Source: Amycolatopsis sp. NBRC 101858
GTDB taxonomy: Bacteria > Actinomycetota > Actinomycetes > Mycobacteriales > Pseudonocardiaceae
NCBI RefSeq assembly: GCF_030269325.1
Contig: NZ_BSTD01000008.1
Coordinates: forward strand, 186,001-250,000
Length of the DNA: 64,000 bases
Direction of reading: 5' to 3'
Below the pieces are notes generated by a model, which did no database searches, was not told the DNA's origin, and was given only the letters and a program-made list of their open reading frames with translations. Shown here one piece after another: positions 42,801 to 51,479 of the stretch; position 1 is the stretch's first letter; each line of letters begins with the position of its first letter. The position numbers were made by a program, and so were the translations under genes.

Positions 42801-43252
42801 TGATCGCCGGGGCGCTCGACACGCTCGTCGCGGAGGCGTCCGCGTCGCTGCTGGAGCTGTCCGGCGGCCAGTTCGAGCTGACCCACGACAAGGGCGACTT
42901 CCTGGTGGTGGACCACAACGAGGCCGACGCCCGCCGCCCGGTGAAGACGCTGTCCGGCGGGGAGACGTTCCAGGCGTCGCTTTCGCTGGCTCTCGCACTG
43001 TCTTCCCAGCTCGGGGCGATGGCGGCGGACGGCGCGACCAAGCTCGAGTCGATCTTCCTGGACGAGGGCTTCGGCACCCTGGACGAGGCCACCCTCGACG
43101 TCGTGGCGTCCACTTTGGAGAACCTGTCGGCCACCGGCTCCCGGATGGTCGGGGTGATCACGCACGTGCCGGCGCTCGCCGAGCGCGTGCCGGTGCGGTT
43201 CCTGGTCACCCGCGACGGCTCCGGCTCGCACATCAGCAGGGAGGGCGCATGA
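39848..43252 (+). CDS. sbcC: SMC-like ATPase SbcC (Rad50-like)
   Basis: A 1,134-residue partner of SbcD. The Walker A motif is 'GPTGAGKSTVIDALTFALYG' with Lys38. Two very long Ala/Glu-rich coiled coils flank the zinc hook 'HPCPVCEQE' (Cys524 and Cys527). The signature is 'LSGGETFQASLSLALALSSQ' (near 1,034) and Walker B is 'IFLDEGFGTLDEATLD'. The head domains clamp DNA and gate SbcD. The stop overlaps the nurA start by 4 bases. Open frames on the opposite strand over 3.7 kb are shadows of the GC-rich coiled coil. Confidence 0.96.
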   Translation: MRPVLLEMTGFASFRDKTEVSFEDTDYFALVGPTGAGKSTVIDALTFALYGSVARWDHEGLVAPALAPTANRATVRLVFDAGGVRYHVVREVRRSGGKKPTVSVKNVRLERLADPTALGGAEDDADPVAADSEVTPAIERLLGLTFKHFCTCVALPQGDFAEFLHAKAADRQKILIKLLGLEVYERIGRRAGVTAEQQKQRAAVLAEQLGSYADATEEAVEELSARMTALADLDARVSAALPGLSDATRAHDETRQLVASLTKELGVLDALERPDGVEDLETRRQAAVEAATAARTGLEQAETADEAARAALAAAPARGELERIRAARTELAEVEQALPRREEAATAAATAKTAAATEVTEAVSAVDAAREARDATARAAENAAAEAARARQQRDRLAGLRPPAELGDLSKEAARVAKRTADADARLRGAETADAAARAELAAQPDVAPLAAARSDARTLYAVCEAQRKAAPEQAARRKELEAARIAFARADTEVTAAKTAVTEAERAGQALSLRAGLAVGHPCPVCEQEVATLPDAGGHAHLAEAGERLAAAESGRTAAESAVRKLERAADRDADSAVSAAAQAEELRAVLAGVDGPPESPVLLRPVEAAFSEQDYADLVAAVRARGEWLSATIDGRTRVAEVAHAADKELAAARAERAAAQNEADVVEKSFAAAREALRAARDPLVELGAPAIDSDDVPAGWQRLTAWAAATLEDRRTALAALEAAAEAAGKEAVVAADDLASAERNAEQRRKRASEAALAEQSASTEWANTRRRHGELVETLDGAPSAEVVAEQLAKVAELEQAAKTADADLRTARAAAKQAAEAQARIAEQVDAERQRLSRARDPLVGLGAPPIDGESLLGAWAALTDWAAGQANRHRDRLAAATTAEGEAAEALRVAERAVVDDVTALGVSLDETGSVRDRVPVAVATARARAEGDHTEMKRRVARVAGLHGDIAAAESEAQVARLLADLLRSDKFPRWLIAGALDTLVAEASASLLELSGGQFELTHDKGDFLVVDHNEADARRPVKTLSGGETFQASLSLALALSSQLGAMAADGATKLESIFLDEGFGTLDEATLDVVASTLENLSATGSRMVGVITHVPALAERVPVRFLVTRDGSGSHISREGA

Positions 43253-44226
43253 CGGCGGTGGCCGGGATGAACTTCAGCATCGACTCGTGGGACCCGGGCT
43301 ACGGCAGCTCGATGGAGGCCGAGGAGCTCGCGCGGTCGGGCGCCGAGGTCGAGCTCGAGGTCGAGGTGCCCACGGAACAGTGGGCGCCGATCGACCCGTC
43401 GCCGGTGTCGCCGCCCGAGGCCGTGCTGTTCGTCGACGGCGTCCGCCGGATCGACGCCCGCGTCTGGATCGACGACCCGGCCGGGATGAACTCGGCTTCC
43501 ATCGGGCTGTGCGCGTCGTACGCGGCCGGAGTGGTGTGCTGCTGCGCGGGGCGGGCGCACGTCGTCGCGACCGACGTCCGGCGCGGGGTGTTCACGGTGG
43601 CTTCGGAGGCGGGCGACATCCCCACCTCGGCGGGGGTCTACCAGGCGTTCCGCTCCGCGGCCAAGGACGACAAGCCGCTGGCGGTCGTGCTGTCGTCGGC
43701 GCTGCAGGAGCAGCTGGCCGAGACCGAGCTGGACACGGCGGGCGAGGCGCGCCGGGCGATCGCCGGCCACGTCGGCAGTGACCTGCTGGTGGTGGACGGG
43801 CCGTTGAGCGGCCGCACGCACCTGCCGCGGGCGGTGGGGTTCATCAAGAGCCACCAGACGACGTACCTGCCGGGCGAGCTCAACGCGATGGTCGGCCGGC
43901 TGGACCCGCACCAGCGCACGCCGGTGTTCCTGATGGGCACGACATGGGTGCGGCATTCGTGGTACCTGCGGCTGCCGTCGGTGGGCGGGCCCCCGTGGTC
44001 GGGCGTGGTGCGGGTGGAGGCGGCGCCCCATCTCGGGCGTGCCGAGGTGGCGGAGCTGGCGAACCTGACGCAGTCGGTGCTGGGCCGGTTCGCGTCGGTG
44101 GAATACAAGGACTCGCGGGCGCCGCAGAACCTCTACCCGATCGCGGGGCTGGAGCGTGACCTGCGGCATCGGCTGGGGGACCAGCAGTTCGTGTACCGGG
44201 CGCTGAGGCGGGCCGCGGCCCGCTGA
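43249..44226 (+). CDS. nurA: NurA-like nuclease
   Basis: A 325-residue protein with the NurA nuclease pattern: 'AVLFVDGVRRIDARVWID' gives the first catalytic Asp, 'LLVVDGPLSGRTHLPRAVGF' the second acidic motif, and 'GFIKSHQTTYLP' the Lys/His segment. NurA is a 5'-3' exonuclease that works inside the HerA hexamer. Translational overlap with sbcC and the linked herA and sbcD support the call. The C-terminus 'QQFVYRALRRAAAR' lies in the first unit of a tandem repeat that continues past the stop. No other function fits the context as well. Confidence 0.85.
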   Translation: MTAVAGMNFSIDSWDPGYGSSMEAEELARSGAEVELEVEVPTEQWAPIDPSPVSPPEAVLFVDGVRRIDARVWIDDPAGMNSASIGLCASYAAGVVCCCAGRAHVVATDVRRGVFTVASEAGDIPTSAGVYQAFRSAAKDDKPLAVVLSSALQEQLAETELDTAGEARRAIAGHVGSDLLVVDGPLSGRTHLPRAVGFIKSHQTTYLPGELNAMVGRLDPHQRTPVFLMGTTWVRHSWYLRLPSVGGPPWSGVVRVEAAPHLGRAEVAELANLTQSVLGRFASVEYKDSRAPQNLYPIAGLERDLRHRLGDQQFVYRALRRAAAR

Positions 44227-44421
44227 GGCCACTCTTCGTGTACCGGGCGCTGAGGCGGGCCGCGGCCCGCTGAGGCCACCCTTCGTGTACCGGGCGCTGA
44301 GGCAGGCTGCTGCCCGCTGAGGCCACCTTCGCGTACCGACCGCTGACGCAGGCCGCAGCCCGCTGAGGCCCCCCTTCGTGTACCGGGCGCTGAGGCAGGC
44401 CGCGGCCCGCTGAGGCCCCCG
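44188..44421. repeat. tandem copies of the nurA 3' end
   Basis: Five head-to-tail units of 46-47 bases, each beginning TTCGYGTACCG and holding GCTGAGGC. The first (44188-44234) contains the last 12 codons and stop of nurA; the others (from 44235, 44282, 44328 and 44375) repeat those codons and the stop beyond the gene. The last units carry several substitutions. They must come from slippage or unequal exchange at the gene end. Confidence 0.92.
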
Positions 44422-44484
44422 TAGACCGGCCCGGAGGGCGTGGACCGCCCGCCGGGCCGGAATCCGCCCTCTGGGGGTGGGCGG

Positions 44485-44524
44485 CCCCGGGGCGGCGGGC
44501 CTGGGGACCGCTCCCGCCCCGGGG
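44485..44524. terminator. GC-rich hairpin between nurA and the small secreted protein
   Basis: CCCCGGGGCGG (44485-44495) pairs with CCGCCCCGGGG (44514-44524). It lies between convergent genes and could serve both. There is no T run. Confidence 0.4.
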
Positions 44525-44540
44525 TGTCCTTTGTGGAGGG

Positions 44541-44792
44541 TCAGCTCGGCGAGCCGTCGCCCGTCTGCGGTGCGCCCGCCGGCTTGACCGTGACCTGCGG
44601 CTTCGCCGGCTCGGCCGCCATCGACGTCGTGGGCGGCGGGGTGGTCGGGACGGTGAAGGTCCGCGCCGCTTTGCGGCCGTCGGAACACGTGAACGTCGCG
44701 GTGTACTCGCGCGGCGCCGGGGCCGCCGAAGTCGCCGCCCTCGGCGTCGCGACTTCCGCGGCCGTTAGTCCGATCAGTGTTTTCTTCAGCAT
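44541..44792 (-). CDS. small secreted hypothetical protein
   Basis: An 83-residue protein from ATG 44792. A short, poorly hydrophobic signal-like start (KKTLIGLTAAEVA) precedes 'YTATFTCSDGRKAARTFTVP', a Pro/Thr-rich stretch and an end 'KPAGAPQTGDGSPS'. The PQTG near the C-terminus is reminiscent of sortase-type or exposed tails, but no membrane span follows. I do not recognise a family. It is divergent from the GH3 gene. Confidence 0.5.
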   Translation of the reverse strand: MLKKTLIGLTAAEVATPRAATSAAPAPREYTATFTCSDGRKAARTFTVPTTPPPTTSMAAEPAKPQVTVKPAGAPQTGDGSPS

Positions 44793-44954
44793 GACCGATC
44801 CCCTCTCCCTCATCTCCTCTCCACGCTTGAGCCGCGAAAACGGTTGAGCCCCGGAGATGTTCAAGTACGTGAACGACTATCGAGTCTATGTTTACTGGTC
44901 ACGTATGCGTTAGCTTGTCCGCCATTGATCCCGTTCGGTGTCAAGGGAGACTCG

Positions 44955-47018
44955 ATGCGCAACGGCCGGCTCGTTCTCGCCGCGGTACTGGGGTTGTCAC
45001 TGGCTGCGCCGGTCACGGCGTCGGCGGACGCGCAGCCCTGGCGCGACGCCCGCCAGTCACCCGACCGCCGCGCCGCGGAGCTCGTCGCCGCGATGACGCT
45101 CGACGAGAAGATCTCCCAGCTGCACCTGCAGCCCGACGCCGAGCACCAGCGGTTCGTGCCGCCGATCCCGCGCCTGGGCGTGCCCGGTTTCCGGATCGCC
45201 AACGGCCCGGCCGGCATGGGTCCCGCTGACGACAAACCGCAGAAACCGGCGACCGCGCTGCCGGCCACGATGGCGCTGGCGTCGACCTTCGACACCGACC
45301 TCGCGCGCCGCTACGGACGCCTGATCGGCGACGAAACCCGCGCCCTCGCGCACAACGTGTCCGAAGGCCCCGACATCAACATCGCCCGCGTCCCGCGCAA
45401 CGGCCGCACGTTCGAGGGGATGGGCGAGGACCCCGTGCTCGTCGGGGACCTGGGCGCCGCCGACATCCGCGGCATCCAGGAGAACGGGACGATCGCCGAG
45501 GTCAAGCACTACGCGGCGAACAACCAGGAGACCCAGCGCCAGAGCATCGACGAGCACATCGACGAGCGCACCCTCAACGAGCTCTACCTGCCGCACTTCG
45601 AGCAGGCCGTCACCGAAGGCCACGCGGGCTCGGTGATGTGCGCCTACCCGAAGATCAACGGCGTCTTCACGTGCGAGAACCCGGCGCTGCTGCAGGACAA
45701 GCTGTGCGACGACTGGGGGTTCAAGGGGTTCGTCCAGTCGGACTGGGGTGCCGCGCACAGCACCGTCGGGTCGGCGAACGCGGGCATGAACCTCGAGATG
45801 ATCGACGGCACCTGGTACGGCGACAAGATGAAGCAGGCGGTGCTGGCCGGGCAGGTGAGCGAACAGCGCGTCGGCGAGCTGCTGCTGCCGCGGTTCCGCA
45901 CGATGTTCGCCTTCGGGCAGTTCGACCACCCGCCGGTGCTCACGCCGTTGCCGACCACGCAGCACGACGCCGCGTCGAGGCAGTTCGCCGAACGTGGCAT
46001 GGTGCTGCTGCGCAACGAACACGCGCAGCTGCCGCTCGATGACCGTGCGGTGAAGTCGATCGCGCTGATCGGGCCGTTCGCGACGAAGGCCAAGACCGGC
46101 GGTGGCGGCAGCTCGGCCGTCATCCCGACGTCCACAGTGGACCCTCTGCCCGGGCTGCAGCAGCGGGTTCCGGGCGCTTCGGTGACCCTCGACGACGGCA
46201 GTGACCCGGCCCGCGCGGCTTCGCTGGCGGGGACTTCCGACGTCGCCGTGGTGATGGTCGGCGACAACGAGGCCGAGGGCAAGGACCGGTCGACCCTGGC
46301 CCTCGACGGGAACCAGGACGCCCTGGTGGCGGCGGTCGCGGCGGCGAACCCGCACACGGTGGTCGTGGTGAAGAGCGGCGGGCCGGTGCTGATGCCGTGG
46401 GCGTCGTCGGTGCCGGCGATCCTGCAGGCGTGGTACCCGGGCCAGCAGGACGGCGCCGCGGTGGCGGGCGTGCTGTTCGGGGACGTCAACCCGTCGGCGA
46501 AGCTGCCGATCACGTTCCCCGCGGCGGACGCCGACACCCCGGCGAACACGGCGGCGCAGTTCCCGGGCGTGAACGGCGTCGCCGAGTACTCGGAGGGGCT
46601 GCAGGTCGGCTATCGGTGGTTCGACGCGCAGGGCCGCACGCCGCTGTTCCCGTTCGGGTACGGCCTGTCGTACACGACGTTCGCGTTCTCCGGGCTTTCG
46701 GTGCACAACACCGGCCACGGCGCGACGGCGACGTTCACGGTCCGCAACACGGGCAAGCGAGCGGGCGCCGAGGTGGCGCAGCTGTACCTGGGCTTCCCGC
46801 CGGCCGCGGGCGAACCGCCGCGGCAGCTGAAGGGGTTCTCGCGGGTGGAGCTGGCCCCGGGGCAGGCCCGCCGGGTGACGATCGACCTGGACGCGCGCGA
46901 CTTTTCGGTGTGGGACACCGGCAGCCATGCTTGGCAGCCGGTGAAGGGCGGGTTCACGGTGCAGGTGGGCGACTCGTCGCGCTCGCTGCCGCTGGGGGTG
47001 CAGCTCACGCGCCGCTGA
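44955..47018 (+). CDS. secreted GH3 beta-glycosidase
   Basis: A 687-residue glycoside hydrolase family 3 enzyme with a signal peptide (about 1-25, ending SADA). The barrel domain contains 'KHYAANNQETQRQSIDEHID' and the nucleophile Asp263 in 'GFVQSDWGAAHSTVGSANAG'. The alpha/beta sandwich domain starts near 370 ('GMVLLRNEHAQLPL'). A C-terminal fibronectin-III-like domain is seen in 'VRNTGKRAGAEVAQLYLGFP'. It probably releases glucose or xylose units from plant oligosaccharides outside the cell. ATG 44955 follows AAGGGAGA. Confidence 0.92.
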   Translation: MRNGRLVLAAVLGLSLAAPVTASADAQPWRDARQSPDRRAAELVAAMTLDEKISQLHLQPDAEHQRFVPPIPRLGVPGFRIANGPAGMGPADDKPQKPATALPATMALASTFDTDLARRYGRLIGDETRALAHNVSEGPDINIARVPRNGRTFEGMGEDPVLVGDLGAADIRGIQENGTIAEVKHYAANNQETQRQSIDEHIDERTLNELYLPHFEQAVTEGHAGSVMCAYPKINGVFTCENPALLQDKLCDDWGFKGFVQSDWGAAHSTVGSANAGMNLEMIDGTWYGDKMKQAVLAGQVSEQRVGELLLPRFRTMFAFGQFDHPPVLTPLPTTQHDAASRQFAERGMVLLRNEHAQLPLDDRAVKSIALIGPFATKAKTGGGGSSAVIPTSTVDPLPGLQQRVPGASVTLDDGSDPARAASLAGTSDVAVVMVGDNEAEGKDRSTLALDGNQDALVAAVAAANPHTVVVVKSGGPVLMPWASSVPAILQAWYPGQQDGAAVAGVLFGDVNPSAKLPITFPAADADTPANTAAQFPGVNGVAEYSEGLQVGYRWFDAQGRTPLFPFGYGLSYTTFAFSGLSVHNTGHGATATFTVRNTGKRAGAEVAQLYLGFPPAAGEPPRQLKGFSRVELAPGQARRVTIDLDARDFSVWDTGSHAWQPVKGGFTVQVGDSSRSLPLGVQLTRR

Positions 47019-47024
47019 TGCCGG

Positions 47025-47597
47025 TCAGGCCTTGCAGCCCGGTGCGCTCGCCGCCGCGGTCATCAGCTCGCGGGACTCCGCCAGCGGGGCCAACGGGTCG
47101 TACGTGCCGTCGACGTCCTGCTGGGCCTCCTGCAGCGCCTTCATCGCCGGATCCTGCGACGCCACGTCGCCCGGCTGCGCGCGGTCCAGTGCCGTCTTCG
47201 CGTCGCGGGCGCGGTCGCGGGCCGTTGCGTACTTGCCGGCGAACGCCTTCCGGACCGTCTCGGCCAGCGGCACCGGGGCCGGCGGGAGTGCCGTGAGCCT
47301 GTCGACGACTTCGCCCGCGCGGTCCGCGATGCCGCCCAGCTGCTCGCTCAACGCCTTCTGCGCTTCCACGACCGACTTCGGCACGGACGTCCCCGGCGCC
47401 GCTTCTTCGTTGGTGCGCGTCCGGTAGCCGTGGACGGCGGAGCAGAAGCCGTCCAGCCAGCCGAGCGTCGCCGGGTCGACGGCCGATGCCGCGGTGGGCG
47501 GGGCCGTCACCGTCACGGTCGGCGGCCCGGACGGGCGCGGCTCCGAGCACGCGGTCAGCAGCAGGCAGGCGCCGAGCAGTCCCGTGACGATCTTCAT
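47025..47597 (-). CDS. predicted lipoprotein
   Basis: A 190-residue protein with signal peptide and lipobox LLTAC (Cys17). A Pro/Thr-rich linker (about 22-40) leads to a helical domain containing 'LGWLDGFCSAVHGYRTR' and ending in Cys; two cysteines may form a disulfide. I do not recognise a named family, though such small helical lipoproteins are common in this group. It converges on the GH3 gene with a 6-base gap. Confidence 0.7.
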   Translation of the reverse strand: MKIVTGLLGACLLLTACSEPRPSGPPTVTVTAPPTAASAVDPATLGWLDGFCSAVHGYRTRTNEEAAPGTSVPKSVVEAQKALSEQLGGIADRAGEVVDRLTALPPAPVPLAETVRKAFAGKYATARDRARDAKTALDRAQPGDVASQDPAMKALQEAQQDVDGTYDPLAPLAESRELMTAAASAPGCKA

Positions 47598-47655
47598 CGC
47601 TTCCCCTCGCGGTCACCCTTTGCGGATACACGCGCGAGGCCGCCCGGCGGTTGCC

Positions 47656-47907
47656 TCAAGCCGCGGTGAGCGTCTCGCCCAGCGCGAGCCTGCCGTCGTC
47701 GGTCAGCTCCGCCCGCGTCCACTGCCCGACGGCCACGACCGGCCCGCAGGCCGCCCGGATCAGCCCCGCCCGCACCAGCTCGTGCGACGTCGCCTGGTCG
47801 CAGCACGCCAGCCCGTCGACCCGCAGGTCCGGCTCGCAGCTGCAGGTCAGTTCGGCCCGCCCCGCGCCGACGGCCCTGAGCATCGCCAGCGCTCGTCTGT
47901 TCACCAT
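47656..47907 (-). CDS. small Cys-containing hypothetical protein
   Basis: An 83-residue protein from ATG 47907, preceded by GGAGGGGG. 'LTCSCEPDLRVDGLACCDQA' has four cysteines in a short span and could bind a metal; the second half has 'HELVRAGLIRA' and 'TDDGRLALGETL', which resembles a small winged-helix or DUF-type fold. Function unknown. The longer open frame upstream runs through the promoter region of the neighbour. Confidence 0.55.
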   Translation of the reverse strand: MVNRRALAMLRAVGAGRAELTCSCEPDLRVDGLACCDQATSHELVRAGLIRAACGPVVAVGQWTRAELTDDGRLALGETLTAA

Positions 47908-48007
47908 GTCCGTTCCCCCTCCGTGGTGCTGTCCTGAAGGAGACGTGACCGGCGTCACCGAATACGCGGGTTTCGCGAGGTTCCCCCGAACGGTGCACCA
48001 TGACCCC

Positions 48008-48322
48008 ATGACGGATTCGATCGGCGACCCGGCGGTGCGCGCGTTCGTCGACGCGCTGAACGCGGGCGACCGCACAGCGTTCCGGGCCACGCTCACCCCG
48101 GACGCCACGATGTCGGACGACGGCACGGACCGCGACCTGACGGCGTGGACGGAGAAGGAAGTCTTCTCCAGCCAGGGCCACCTCGAGGTGGAGACGGCCG
48201 AGGACGACGGTCGGCGGTTCGTCGCGAACTACTCGAACTCCACTTGGGGCGCGATGCGGACCCGGTGGGCGTTCACGGTTCGCGACGGCAAGGTGGCGCG
48301 CTTCGAAACGGGCCAGGCCTGA
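48008..48322 (+). CDS. small NTF2-like (SnoaL) protein
   Basis: A 104-residue protein from ATG 48008. 'AVRAFVDALNAGDRTAFRAT' and 'LTPDATMSDDG' are the usual N-terminal helix and first strand of NTF2-like proteins, and the end 'TRWAFTVRDGKVARFETGQ' is the last strand pair. Role unknown; such proteins are often single-domain enzymes or binding proteins. It stands alone between a minus-strand small protein and the IclR gene. Confidence 0.7.
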   Translation: MTDSIGDPAVRAFVDALNAGDRTAFRATLTPDATMSDDGTDRDLTAWTEKEVFSSQGHLEVETAEDDGRRFVANYSNSTWGAMRTRWAFTVRDGKVARFETGQA

Positions 48323-48348
48323 AACCACTGTGACTCCCGGGGCGGGAG

Positions 48349-49050
48349 TTACAGGCGTTCCTGCAACGCATCCGCCGCCGCGAGCAGGTCCGCCGCCCAG
48401 CGGGCGCCCGGTTTGCGGCCGATGCGCTCGATCGGGCCCGACACCGACACGGCCGCCACGACCGTGCCCGCCGAATCGCGCACCGGCGCGGAAATGCTGG
48501 CCACGCCCGGCTCGCGTTCGGCCACGCTCTGCGCCCAGCCGCGGCGGCGCACCTCCAGCAGCGTCCGCTCGCCGAAGACCGCGTCGGCCAGGATCGTGCG
48601 CTGCGTGTGCGGATCCGCCCACGCGGCCAGCACCTTCGCGCCCGAGCCCGCCGTCATCGGCAGCCGTGAACCCACCGGAACCGTGTCGCGCAGGCCACTC
48701 GGCGGCTCGGCCGTCGCGACGCACACGCGCTGCACGCCGTCGCGGCGGTAGAGCTGCACGCTTTCGCCCGTGACGTCCCGCAGCTTCGGCAGCACCACGC
48801 CGGCCGCGTCGAGCAGCGGGTCCGTCGAACCGCCCGCCAGTTCGGCCAGCGCCGTACCGGGACGCCAGCGGCCGTCGGGTCCCCGGCGCAGCAGCCGGTG
48901 CACCTCGAGCCCGACCGCGAGCCGGTGCGCGGTGGCCCGGGGCAGGCCCGTCCGCGTGCACAGTTCCGCCAGGCCGCAGGGGTCGTCCGCGACCGCCTGC
49001 AGAACGGCCACTGCTTTGTCCAGTACTCCGATACCGCTATGCTGTCCCAC
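48349..49050 (-). CDS. IclR family regulator (NdgR/LtbR type)
   Basis: A 233-residue regulator. The N-terminal winged helix is 'LDKAVAVLQAVADDPCGLAE' and 'RTGLPRATAHRLAVGLEVH'. The C-terminal IclR effector domain contains 'GESVQLYRRDGVQRVCVATA' and 'EPGVASISAPVRDSAGTVVA'. It is divergent from leuCD. In Corynebacterium the equivalent (LtbR) represses leuB and leuCD, and in Streptomyces NdgR controls leuCD and amino acid metabolism; the same role is very likely here. GTG start. Confidence 0.92.
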   Translation of the reverse strand: MGQHSGIGVLDKAVAVLQAVADDPCGLAELCTRTGLPRATAHRLAVGLEVHRLLRRGPDGRWRPGTALAELAGGSTDPLLDAAGVVLPKLRDVTGESVQLYRRDGVQRVCVATAEPPSGLRDTVPVGSRLPMTAGSGAKVLAAWADPHTQRTILADAVFGERTLLEVRRRGWAQSVAEREPGVASISAPVRDSAGTVVAAVSVSGPIERIGRKPGARWAADLLAAADALQERL

Positions 49051-49083
49051 GAACCGATACTAGCGTCCCGCACTTTGGGAAGT

Positions 49084-49094
49084 CCAGTATCTGG
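49084..49094. promoter_or_regulatory. putative IclR/LtbR operator before leuC
   Basis: CCAG-TAT-CTGG forms a short dyad in the divergent IclR-leuC promoter region, inside TTGGGAAGTCCAGTATCTGG. Position between the genes suggests control of both; the exact binding motif is inferred. Confidence 0.4.
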
Positions 49095-49192
49095 GAAACC
49101 CTGAACTCGAGCTGCGCCCCTCCTTCGCGGCTCGCATTCGCCCCCGCGGTGCGCGCCCGAGTTCCGACGTCGAACCGTGGAAGGAGCCGGAG

Positions 49193-50626
<1,434 letters not shown>

Positions 50627-50647
50627 CCCACCCGAGGAGCTCCCACC

Positions 50648-51250
50648 ATGGAACCGTTCACCCAGCACACCGGCATCGGCGTCCCGCTGCGCCGGTCCAA
50701 CGTGGACACCGACCAGATCATCCCGGCGGTCTACCTCAAGCGGGTGACCCGGACCGGCTTCGAGGACGGCCTGTTCGCCGCCTGGCGCGGTGACCAGGAC
50801 TTCATCCTCAACACCGAGCCGTTCAAGAGCGGCAGCGTGCTGGTCGCGGGCCCGGACTTCGGCACCGGCTCGTCCCGCGAGCACGCCGTCTGGGCGCTGA
50901 TGGACTACGGCTTCCGGGCCGTCATCTCCGCCCGGTTCGCCGACATCTTCCGCGGCAACTCCGGCAAGGGCGGCCTGGTGGCCGCGCAGTGCGAGCAGCA
51001 CGACGTCGAACTGCTCTGGAAGCTGCTCGAAAACGAGCCCGGCACCGAGGTCACGGTCGACCTCGAGACCAAGACCGTGCGCGCCAAGGACTTCACCGCG
51101 CCCTTCCAGATCGACGACTACGTCCGCTGGCGGCTGCTCGAAGGCCTCGACGACATCGCTCTGACGTTGCGCCATGCCGGTGAGATCGACGGTTACGAGG
51201 CGGCCCGCCCGTCCTGGAAGCCGACGACCACGCCGGTCGCCGCGAGCTAG
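50648..51250 (+). CDS. leuD: 3-isopropylmalate dehydratase, small subunit
   Basis: A 200-residue partner of LeuC. 'NVDTDQIIPAVYLKRVTRTG' and the substrate loop 'GPDFGTGSSREHAVWALMDY' are diagnostic. GAGGAG precedes the ATG. The operon ends with a strong terminator just before HU copy 3. Confidence 0.97.
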   Translation: MEPFTQHTGIGVPLRRSNVDTDQIIPAVYLKRVTRTGFEDGLFAAWRGDQDFILNTEPFKSGSVLVAGPDFGTGSSREHAVWALMDYGFRAVISARFADIFRGNSGKGGLVAAQCEQHDVELLWKLLENEPGTEVTVDLETKTVRAKDFTAPFQIDDYVRWRLLEGLDDIALTLRHAGEIDGYEAARPSWKPTTTPVAAS

Positions 51251-51259
51251 TCATCGACG

Positions 51260-51300
51260 AAGGCGGAATCCCTTGTCCGGCAAGGGATTCCGCCTTTTTT
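51260..51300 (+). terminator. terminator after leuD
   Basis: AAGGCGGAATCCCTTG pairs exactly with its complement around a 5-base loop, followed by a run of T (51295-51300). It starts 10 bases after the leuD stop. Confidence 0.92.
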
Positions 51301-51410
51301 CGTCTTGGCCGGCCGGACCTCCGGTGATTCCTTCGGGGGCCGCTTCGCGAGGCGGAACCCGCCCCCGGGCAAGGGAAGGATTCCGCGTCCCGTCTGGAAT
51401 TTGTGCTGCC

Positions 51411-51421
51411 TTGGTAATACC
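51411..51421 (+). promoter_or_regulatory. HU copy 3 promoter motif
   Basis: TTGGTAATACC (TAATAC 51415-51420) lies 60 bases before the start. It matches the element before HU copies 1 and 2 in sequence and distance. Confidence 0.55.
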
Positions 51422-51479
51422 GTGTCGCTAGTCGGCCCTGCGCGGCCGTGGACGAGTACTTCCTTCTTGGAGGACTGGT

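Noticed and set aside
36277..43231. Very long minus-strand frames opposite herA, sbcD and sbcC
   Set aside because: Shadow frames of GC-rich coding DNA; the plus strand carries full families with intact motifs.
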